From positions 68,275,761-68,339,760 of the forward strand of contig CM075854.1 of NCBI GenBank assembly GCA_037975125.1: a DNA stretch of 64,000 bases, given 5' to 3'. The notes under the pieces are model-generated. The model saw nothing but the letters and a program-made list of their open reading frames with translations, did no database searches and was not told the origin of the DNA. Both the position numbers and the translations under genes were made by a program. This DNA comes from Latrodectus hesperus. Its lineage: Eukaryota > Arthropoda > Arachnida > Araneae > Theridiidae. Below, piece by piece: positions 38,748 through 64,000 of this stretch (positions within the stretch are counted from its first letter, which is position 1; each line of letters begins with the position of its first letter).

Positions 38748-41700
38748 CTTGTATTTAAAAATTGCGCTGGTTACTGAGCAAAACACTTATATATAGAGAA
38801 ATAATCAAAAAGTTTATTTAATAATCATCAGTCGCTTTCTTTTTATATTTTTATTTACACTTCTGTAAAAATATAAGAAAATATATTCATTATTTTAATT
38901 TAAATAAAAATTTTAAAAGGAATACTTTCTTTACCATAATTATTTTCAAAAATTTGTTTTTTTATCCTTTAAAATAATTTTCAGCTAACAATGCATAATT
39001 CAAAGCATAAATAATTTTTATTTATTATTGTGAATAAAGAAAATTACTTTACCAATGCATAAATAATCGTTAAAATTGGTATTGATTAGGTGAAATCAAA
39101 TAAAACTCTCTGGGTATTTAGAACAAGTTAGTTTTTTTTTAAATATCAAACATGTTTTACAAGTGCTTTGAGAAATAATAACCCGATAAAAATTAATATA
39201 AATTTCAAATGGCCATTTATAATCATCTAAAATCATAATGATTGTTTCCTATCTTTCATAAGTATGATGATTAAGTACCATGTGATCTGTACCCTTTATT
39301 TTTATTAAATTTTATAATATACTTTGCCATTTTTTAAGAAAATGATCTTTTTAAAATGTGTGTATATACGTTATCACTATTATATCACTTATTTTTTAGA
39401 TTACCATGTAAGTTGTATGAAAAGATAATATATGGTTTTTTATGAGATCCACACTCTTAGCAAAGCTTTAGTTTTTAACAGAAGATAATGCTTCCTTTCA
39501 AAGCTCGAGCATTAACAGTATCACTTGATATTTAGATTAAACTATTCAAATTTTGCTAATCAACATTTTTGGTGGCTTCAAAACTAATTTTAATCAAGCA
39601 TTTTTAATTTATTTTAAAATTATGTTTTAATTACTTAAAAATACTTAAAAATTTTTGGATTTTGTTATAAGAAATAATTTTATCCAAATTAGTGCAATAA
39701 ATTTGCATTGTATAGAAATTTTTCACAAATTAAAATTTATTACTTATTTGCATGTAATGTTTCTTCAACTTGTGTTTAAAGAAATAGAGGCTTGAACATA
39801 CATACACATTGAAAATCTTAAGTAAACAGTAACAATACTTATTGTATTGATTATCTTAATTAAAATGATATAATTTACAAACCGAATACATTTTCCAATA
39901 AGGAACATTCAATCGAAGCAGAGGTACATAATGGTACACAATGGTGGCAACACTTGAGAAAGCACATTCTTAGTTCACGGAATATCACAGACAAACAATT
40001 ACTTTATAAATGCCCCGAGGAAAGTCAAAGCGTGGGATTAAATAGAAGTAAATTTGTGAAATAAAACAGCTCAATAATTTACCTCTTGTTTATAAACTAA
40101 TATGCTCATGCATAAAATTTTGAATAAGCGTTTATATTCATGTCATTAGATAAGAATTTTCTTATGGATCTGAATTTTATTAATTGGAAACATGGTTTTT
40201 TAAAATAGGGTATTATTATTCAGTTCCCACAAAACATTCAATAATTCTAGTTTAAGAAAAGCTTACGAAATAGTTTTTGAAATAAAAATTTAAATTAGCT
40301 ACAATTTTTGTTCACTTTATTATTAATTAAAAGGAAAAATTGCTTCTCTAATATTTTTGAAGAAGGCTCTTTGTTTTTTATTTTCGATTAAAAATGCATT
40401 CAATTATGTAAAAAAATAACTGTCAGTAATGATATGCTACGATTAAATTACTTGTACTTAAAATATTAATTTAAATTGAGTGTCTGGCTTTAAAGACACA
40501 GAAGAAATTAAAAAACTGAATGTAAGTGATCACTTCTTAAGCATATTAAATGAATATATATATATATTGTCAAAGAAAAAAATATTTATTTAGCGTAAAC
40601 TGTAGTTTGAAAAAATTAGCGCAATTTCTTTTATTAAAATACTTTGAGTAGGGAAATAATTATCCATTCAAATAACGCCAGCTAGTTATTAAACTATTCC
40701 CATGTTTCTTTGAAAGATGATGAGTTTTATTTGAGTTGAGAGTTTTTCAGTCAGTAAAATAATGATTAATTTCTTCCCTGTTGTAAATAAGATGTAAAAC
40801 ATAATTTGAGAATTTGATTAAAGAGAAATTAAAAATTTTCTTTTGATATTTTTTGTGTAAAGGAATGTTTTCATTTAATAAATGCATCAGTTAAGATTTT
40901 AATTTTTATAATATCAATGTTGTTATAAGTTTTAAAATATTTTAATAAATAGTAATTATTCAACTAATTTTTAAGCTATTTTTTAAATAATAACAATCTG
41001 CAGTTGCTCAAAAAGTTATATTTTACATCGTGATACATTTTGAATCATTCAACAGGATATAAAATAAATTTTAAAATTTAAAATTCTCTTATCTCATGTT
41101 TAGATTAGTTATTATACTTCTAGATTTTCCGGATCAAGTTGCTTGATATTTCTGTACAGATTTAACAAATAAATGCAAAGAAATAGCTATTTTTTAAGTC
41201 ATTTTTATCAAATATTAGGAAGTTTACGAAAATTTAAACACCTATGAAAGTTATTTGAAAGAAATAGAAAATTATATAAAAAGGGAAAAGAGCTGTTTAT
41301 ATAATCATCCCTTATAAGTTTTAATTCTTTTTATTTGACATTTTTACAATTAAAAAAAATGAATGCAATAAAAAGTTATCTTTGTATAATAAATAAAATA
41401 AAAACATTATGATGAAACTAATAAAAAATATGCATTTTAATAAATTTTCAAAACATTACTTAAAGCACTTTTAACAAATAATTAAATATTTGTAAGCATA
41501 TTCATATTTTTTTACTAAATATATAAAATTTTCATCTAATGATGAATATTGTTTTTCTTTCAGATTATTTTTAAAATCTAATTAAGAAAGATTATCTTAG
41601 TAGTTATATTTAACTTAAATAAGATTAAATGAAAAAACTTAAGTGCAATTAAATTTGAGTTCTATAAATTTCCTCTTCAACAGGATTAATTTATTTTTGG

Positions 41701-42168
41701 ATATGAGATATTTAATATATATCCAAATCTATCTAATTTACATACAATATTAATGAAGTTCTTATAATTGAATTTTTTTGTCTTCTAGTTAAATTCTAAA
41801 ATATCACATGACAAGATTTCATAATGAAATAGAAAATTCTAGAAGATTTCAAATAATTTCTAGATATTTTTTTTTAAATGTTTCCAAGATATTCATAATA
41901 ATTAAAATTTCTAACACTTTTTTAGGGATTTTATAATACTATTCATTTTTTATTTTTATTTTATGTTAAAAATAAAGTACATTTCGATTATTGCGTTTAG
42001 ATAAAAGATTTAACTATGAATGAAGTATTATATTTATTATAAATTGTTTTGTCTCATTTAATTTACTTCATAATTGTTATTTATTTTATTGAATAATCAA
42101 TGACATTTTAGCAGAAATATTTCGCTTATTTCAATAAATACAATCACTTAGAATAAAGTTTGCCAAGC
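38748..42168. other. AT-rich gene desert, first part
   Basis: No open frame, transposon motif or RNA gene was recognised in about 3.4 kb. Composition is visibly more AT-rich than the transposon region before it. Confidence 0.65.
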
Positions 42169-42178
42169 ATCTCGATCT

Positions 42179-42457
42179 TTTTGCCGCTTACCATGTTAAG
42201 TTGTCGTCAGAGTGCTTGACTGCGGATAGGGATGACCTGGGTTCGAAACCCAGTTCGGGCATGGATGCACTTTCTCTCTCTATCTATTCTATCTTTGTAT
42301 GAATGGCTTGTGAATGGTTGCCTACTCTATAAATGGGTTCCTATGGCATGTGTGTAGTGAGAAAGTCGGACTCTACACCGAAATATGGTCCAAATGGAAA
42401 AGTGGAGTAGCACACCCCATATTGCATGTCTAGGTGGCGCAAGACAACAAAAACAAT
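42179..42457 (+). mobile_element. tRNA-derived SINE with 10-bp target duplication
   Basis: Flanked by atctcgatct at 42169-42178 and 42458-42467. Near the 5' end lies a tRNA-like head: gcttgactgcggata resembles an anticodon arm, and ctgggttcgaaacccag is a perfect T arm (5-bp stem, 7-base loop) that includes the B box GGTTCGAAACC at 42240-42250. About 200 bases of tRNA-unrelated body follow, ending with an A-rich tail. GC content is far above the surroundings. Known: SINEs are copied by LINE enzymes; which partner is unknown here. Confidence 0.85.
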
Positions 42458-42474
42458 ATCTCGATCTCTTTGAC

Positions 42475-42511
42475 TTTGATTAATGTTGTTTCTTTAGCAA
42501 CATTAATCAAA
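42475..42511. repeat. inverted repeat, 14-bp arms
   Basis: tttgattaatgttg at 42475-42488 pairs exactly with 42498-42511 across a 9-base loop. It lies directly after the SINE's right target copy. Confidence 0.9.
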
Positions 42512-42575
42512 TTTATAATATATAACTTTATACAAATTAATAATATATAACTTTAAAGTTATATATTATAAATTT
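42509..42575. repeat. nested palindromes, 22-bp arms and a 30-bp perfect palindrome
   Basis: 42509-42530 pairs exactly with 42554-42575. Within it, 42540-42569 is a perfect palindrome centred on cttt/aaag. The unit aatatataacttt occurs twice directly and once inverted. Confidence 0.92.
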
Positions 42576-42908
42576 GTAAGAGAATTACTTATTAAATTTA
42601 TATTATAAAGACAGAGAGATACCAATATTTTTAGATTAAAAACGGCATATTAAAGATGGCTCTTTTTAGCATATTCTGCAACTGTGCTTTTTTTCTTCAA
42701 TCAAAGAAAAATTCTGACATTAAATTTTAATATATTTCTGTTCAAACACATCATGCCACAACATTTTTATTGAAGACAAAAGTCAGAGAGATTACTTCAA
42801 TGTCTTTAGTGAGTATTAAGAAATGGCAGCTTACTTCTAATTTTAAAAGATACATCTGTTACTGTTGGTGCTTGAATGTTTATCGTATTATGGATTGCAT
42901 GCACATGT

Positions 42909-43040
<132 letters not shown>

Positions 43041-44395
43041 TATCTAAGGTGAATTCTCTTGAAAAACACATTTGAAATGTTATTATATCCCATAAATTAC
43101 ATCCATATTTTCACGCGGAAATGAATTGATAAAATAAGAAATACTATCCAGGTGTTGTATAGACAATTCAATGTTACAGTTGTTTCTTGCTATATTTATC
43201 TTTACCCCAACCCTCAAGGGAACGCGTTTGCATTATTAAAAACATTTCTTATCGTATATATCTAAAAATCACAAAAATATTGCTGTTAACATATTTTTAA
43301 ATATAATATTATTAACGAAAAACACTTAACAATAAATAATTTATGTAAATATTTATTGAAAGAATAAAATTAGTTTTAACTATAAATTCTGATTATATTC
43401 ATACATTAATATACCTTCCATTGATGTTTTATTCAAAATAATTGATGTAATGCTTTTATTAAAATTTATTTTAAAAGGCGAAAACCAATAATTTAATTAA
43501 AGTAAATTTATTAAATTATTTTACTTTAGAGTAAAGTATTGTTGCTTGAATTCAGAAATTAAAATTAAATATATTCAATAATTCTTGATAAAAGTATTTC
43601 ATTTAAATGGATTTAATAATAAATAGAATAATACGTCAAATCGGAAAGCATACGTAATCCTATGAATTTTGAATCATTATCATTACGTCTTTTTCTAAGG
43701 ATTATTTTCTAAGTATAGAAAAGGCATATTTTTGAATTTGTAATGCACTTAATTTAGATAGAAAATTATGCTTCAAAAATTTAGAAATTAAAGAATAAAC
43801 CTTTTAGTCTTTTTAGATTAGTGAACAACAGAAATAATTTAATTCAATTTTTTAAAAAAGAATTATCAAAGCTTTATTACTGAAGCTAGGAATATGTTAT
43901 TCAGTTGAAAAAAACAGATTTGTGTTAATACAATGAACCAAGATTATTTAATGCATATTTAAATTTTAAAATTACATAATAAAGTAAATTTTTTTTATGT
44001 TCAAACATAAAATAGGTTTCTAAGTAAATTATAACCGGTTACTCTAATCATAAATTTGTTTATTTATGAAAATTTTACTATATTGGTTTATTACTTTGAT
44101 AAAAATTATTTACCAAAATTTTTTGATATTATTAGCAATTTGAGACACTCTCATTTATATACCTCATAAAACTTCATCAATATTTAGAATTAGGGAGATG
44201 ATCAGGTAATTTGATTAAGAGATTTTTGAGAAATCAAGATTGCAAATAATATGTAGCAATTTTTACCACATGTCGAACGAGAAGAAGGAAGTATTTAATG
44301 CCGCAATTAAGTATTACGATGGTTTAATCTATGCAGAAAGAACCGGCTTTCTAATTGAAACGATGTTTACTATATGCTGTTTGTAGTATGCAAAA
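43041..44395. other. AT-rich sequence, nothing recognised
   Basis: No coding, RNA or transposon signal seen. Confidence 0.6.
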
Positions 44396-44397
44396 AC

Positions 44398-44690
44398 AAG
44401 TTTGGTGGCTTAGTGGGAGCGCTTCGAGCTGACAAAGCACACGTTATGAGGTTGGATCCTCAGACGGGGCTAAGTTGACTCAACCTTAAATTTCTTCGGT
44501 GGGATGAAAAACTGAGTGCCAAGCATGCTTGGGATGTGAATCTTGGAGCTTTGCGTTACGCTGAACATCTAACCAGAACATTGGCGTTGCACCCCAGGTC
44601 AGGAAAACAGATATGGGGCTGTAGGCCTTGACCCATATGGGATGCAATGCTACAGGTTTAGTCTTTTCCAGTAAATAAAACATTTATTTA
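44398..44690 (+). mobile_element. tRNA-derived SINE, second family
   Basis: The head contains a good A box TGGCTTAGTGGG (44406-44417) and a B-box-like GGTTGGATCCT (44450-44460) set in a T-arm-like hairpin tgagg/cctca with a 6-base loop. A GC-rich body of about 220 bases follows. It is not similar to the SINE at 42,179. No convincing target duplication was found. Confidence 0.7.
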
Positions 44691-47600
44691 AGAAATATAT
44701 TCACAGGAATTAACAATTTATTTTCTATGAAAAAACTTTAAAGTGATTGTAAAAAGATAAAATTTAGTTAGCTATTTAGCATTTTCATTAAATGTAAGTT
44801 TTGTAAGGCAAATTTATGAGTTAAGTTCTTGATATTTGGAATTATTTGTGACCAGAAAATTGAATGTATACTACCATTTATTTAACTCTAATAATTTTCA
44901 AAATATAATCACAAAATTTAAATTCTTCAATGAATTTAATAGTTTTTTGATCTACTTAAAAGTATTTTATCTGGCATTTAAACTTAGATGTTTGTTTAAT
45001 TGGTGTAATCACACTAATTTCTAATCACAATTTCGTTACAAACATTGATTAAAAAGCAGTTAATGAAAAAACTACAAAATGCTTTGCTTTTGGTTGAATA
45101 CATACAGACTGTATTGTTTATAAATTTATGATAAAAAATTTCTCGAATAAATGAATATTAGATTCAGTGATATCTATATACTCGTTAGTATGTTTTTTTC
45201 ACATTATTAATTAAAAAAAAATTATAAACATATTTTTAAAATTATTACTCATGATAAATATTTTCAAGGAAACCTCTGTTTTTATGAATAGTTAAAAATA
45301 TCAAGCAGAAAGGCATTCTAATATGGAAAATATGTACACAAACATTTTTATTTTGGAAAAGTATGTATCTTCATAAGCAACTGAGTGAAAAGATTTCTTT
45401 CTTGATTATACTTACTTTCATATAGTCTTTTATAATGGAAATAGTCTAATAATTTATTTCTCGGGGCATTATCTTTGGCAAAAACCGAAGATATCGAAAT
45501 TATTCGTCATTATAGTAAATGCATATTTATATTTAAAAGAAGATGTATATTTTTAAAATATACATTTACAATGTCTTCAAGAATAAGATGTTGAAATTGT
45601 TGAATTCTTCAACATTCCTTACCTCAAATGCAGGCAACTGCATGGATAATCCTAAGATAAATGAAAGTTCATAGTTTACTTCCTACTTTCAGTTTCTTGT
45701 CATAGTGTTGAAAAAAGAAATTTATATGTATCCGTTGAAATACAAATGATATAGAACCCTAAATTCATTCTTAAATAAAAAAACATTTTCGTAATATCAT
45801 TACCAAATAAATGTCAAAAATTAATTAGATTATCCATTCTCTAATCTTTTTTTAAATATTATGCTTAATTAATTTACCGACTGAAAAACTTTACGATAGT
45901 TGCAAAAATAGATTAATAATTATTGTGGAAGAAAAGCGATAATATATTTTTGCTGTCTTCTTTCAAAATAAATTTTATGTGATATTTTAAGCGTTTTTTT
46001 TATTTGAATAGCTGATTATATAAAAAATTCGAAGGCGCAGAGGGAGAAAATTCAAATTGCGTTTCTTATGTAGAATAGAGAATGCAAACCTTTTATTCTA
46101 ATATTTGATTATGTTTGCAAAGATGTAAATGAGTACATGATAGATTTGAATAGATTTATTGAAATCCTTAATGATCTGGATTTGGCCACTTTTCATTCAA
46201 AGTATTCATGATTCACGTAAGTGTCATAGGAATATCTTTAATTCCTGGTGCTTCTTATTATTTTGGAATGGTTGCAGCTTAAATTTAGCAAAAGTTTTTG
46301 TTATTTGACAATAGAAATAATCACTCAAAGGTTTTGACTCAAAATACGTAAAATATTTTTCACAATGAAATAGAGTCATTTGAGTTATAAAATCGATTTA
46401 ATAATTAAAAAGATTAAAAAAAAACACATTTCTGAAAAAGAAAAAAACTTTTCGAATTTCAGATGGAAATCAAAATAGAAATTTAAACATTTTAATGTCT
46501 CTAACATTTATTAAACTCAGAATGCACCAAGTATATGAAACAAATTTCTTTAAAAATTTCAAAGATCCTTAATGAGCTATATAAAAGTCAGCTCAACTAT
46601 CATAAAAAATTTTTCAACTCTCGTAATCAGCTTAATGACAATGAAAGAAAATAAAATGTTCAGATTATGAATAAATTCCAATTTAATGCTAACAAAAAAA
46701 AATTCTTAAAGATGCTCTATAGACACAAAATTCTGTTAGTTTAATTACATTACTTGGAAATAATTTTATTGCTGTATGTGATTTTATATGCATAGAAAGT
46801 AATCTCTAATTTTAAGACCATTGACTAAAGGACGCAGATAATATATTGAATGAATTAATACTAATTGCTTAATTACCTGTTGTACCTTTTAATGAGATAC
46901 AAGTTTCGTAACTCTTGCATTTATTTTAATTTATTAAAGTGTAATAAAGTAACTGAAATAAATTACATTAAAGTACATTATCAATAATAACTTATTTTTA
47001 GCTGATTTTAATTAGAGAGTTTATAAAAATATTTTTAACACACACATCGTTTTTAACATAATAAATATATTTGTGATATGAGTAGTGAAATAAACTAATT
47101 CTTAACAATTTTATATTATGCAAATATATTTGTCGTGATTAGTAAAATAAGTTAATTTTTGAAAATTTTATATTATATTATAATCTGGGACATTTATAAT
47201 TTCAATAAAGTTTTAAGAACTTTCATGAGACATTTTACGATTATAGGTTTGCTATTATAAATGGTAGCTTGATAAAAGTAAAAATAGCACAAACAAAAAG
47301 TAAACTTTTAACTTCATTATTTCTAGTTTTAATTTCAATTATATTTATTTATATTTCATATGTTAAGATTAATAAAACTGTGCTTTTTAAAGATGATTAA
47401 ACCTACCTATTAATATTTGTTTCCTATTAAAATAAATTTAGCGAAAATAAAAAACTATATTTTCAAATGTGAGTATTATTGTAAAACTACAAATATTTGA
47501 TTGGAACTATTTATATTACTAATGACACTGCGTATTTTATTTATGATCACATTTATAGATTTTTTGGACTGCAGATCCGGAAATTTCAGATTTATCTAAG

Positions 47601-48800
47601 GAAATTTCTATATTTGTTTTCAAAGGAAATGATTGATTACATAAACACTAAAAAAGTTTGGAATTAGGAAGAAAAATTCACAAATACCCAGTATTTTATA
47701 GCAAAACAAATTTCTCTTAAAAACATTATCTTAAAAGTATTGCTAATAGTATCCTTAAAGTATATTACAAGCATACAATTTAAATAATGTATACTTTTAA
47801 AGGACATTGTTTCTGTTAGAAGAAAAATATTCAATGACTTAACTGCATAACAATGCATAACATTGAAGACTTTTTAGGTTTGTTTTTGAAATTTATTTTT
47901 TAAGTATGTCATTATATATATATTTTTTATTATATATATTATGTCATTATATATATTATATTCTGGAATGTTATAAATAAATAATTTTTGATAACTGGAA
48001 GCGTGATGAATAATCTATGTCTTGAAATTAATTTTATTAAATATAAACAATTAATAATTTAATTATTAAGAAGTAAATCTAAGTAAATAAAGCCGTTTTC
48101 TTATAAATTTAAAGTTAATTTCCATATCCGTGAATTATAAAAATTATAAATAATTACTTCATATTGCATATATTTCTCTAACGTAATTAAATCAGCAGTT
48201 TATTTATATTTATCACAATAAACTGTGTAAATGCAAATATTTGCATTTGAAAAGTTTAACAAATGTTATATGCTGCATATGTAATAAAAGAAAATGTTTA
48301 TGAAGAAGTTTTTCAAGATATAGATTCTGTAATAAACTTATGTTAACTAAAATTATTAAATTCATAATTAATTCTATTATATTAAATTAAATTGAATAAA
48401 AACATCTTTTTTAAAACAAAAACGAAGAGAATATTAAAGAAATTAATTATAAAGTCGCTTTATTTTCCATTATCTATATTATTCCAGTTTTTCCCCAATC
48501 ACAAAAGTAATTAAATCTAAAGCTAATCTACATTTACATTCAAAAGTGACCAAGTAGTAATACCATTGAGAATGAGAAGACGTTTGATTATAATGGTCTG
48601 ATAAAAAGATATTTAGATATACAAGCGAAACTATTTGATAAACATCCATGTTAGAGGTTGGTCCATCTGCCAAATCGACTGTACGACCTCTAAAAAAACT
48701 TTACGAACTGAACATGTAAAAAAATTACATTAGTTTATATAAGATTTTTTAAATGGACAGATTTATCATCTATATATAACTTAATTTCTAGTTTTATACT
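44691..48800. other. AT-rich gene desert
   Basis: No gene or mobile element recognised. TA-rich simple sequence with two direct copies of gtcattatatata lies at about 47,908-47,960. Open frames at 44836-45024, 47664-47858 and 48479-48673 have no domain. Confidence 0.6.
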
Positions 48801-48809
48801 TTATATATT

Positions 48810-48811
<2 letters not shown>

Positions 48812-48877
<66 letters not shown>
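48812..48877. repeat. (TA)n microsatellite
   Basis: About 33 TA units. Confidence 0.98.

Positions 48878-64000
<15,123 letters not shown>

Noticed and set aside
42185..42265. A functional tRNA gene at the SINE head
   Set aside because: Only the T arm pairs well; the anticodon and acceptor stems are degenerate and the sequence continues into a SINE body with target duplication.

Overview
This is a eukaryotic, very AT-rich, intron-rich window and most likely comes from an arthropod. A spider is my best guess, because the transposase and LINE families look like those I associate with araneomorph spider genomes; that is recognition from memory, not a database result. One host gene is recognisable, and only its 3' part. 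The rest is transposon remains, microsatellites and AT-rich sequence without a gene.

Layout. (1) 1-15,140: the last eight coding exons, stop codon and start of the 3' UTR of a spinster-type (SPNS) lysosomal lipid transporter on the + strand. All splice sites are GT-AG and all exon phases agree. Its large introns hold a piggyBac-like non-autonomous element with TTAA ends (6363-7452), a very decayed transposase relic (about 10,440-11,110, - strand), three degenerate tRNA-SINE-like copies and a compound TA/TATG microsatellite. (2) 15,140-18,000: AT-rich downstream DNA with no gene seen. (3) 18,000-38,750: a transposon cemetery. It contains Tc1-type fragments (19,190 +; 20,510-21,210 -), a nearly complete but broken non-LTR retrotransposon with gag and pol (21,660-26,434, -), a second 5'-truncated LINE (28,764-30,125, -) abutting a decayed Tc1 copy (30,125-31,170, -), another full-length decayed Tc1 copy (34,640-35,680, +), a mariner-superfamily transposase gene of DD41D spacing broken only by three in-frame stops (36,159-37,205, -), and an internally deleted mariner with both terminal inverted repeats (37,871-38,747, +). 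(4) 38,750-64,000: a very AT-rich gene desert with two tRNA-derived SINEs (42,179-42,457 with a 10-bp target duplication; about 44,400-44,690), perfect inverted repeats (42,475-42,575; 49,400-49,443) and long (TA)n and (CA)n arrays.

Functionally the host gene would encode a multi-pass major facilitator protein of the late endosome/lysosome. Nothing else looks like a working host gene. No rRNA, functional tRNA, CRISPR or virus was recognised. I found no clear new biological system. The items most worth a second look are the DD41D transposase with few lesions, the (TA)n array grown inside a LINE reverse transcriptase, the clustered inverted repeats beside a SINE, and the GC-richer unexplained segments at 17,900-18,780 and 61,050-61,300.
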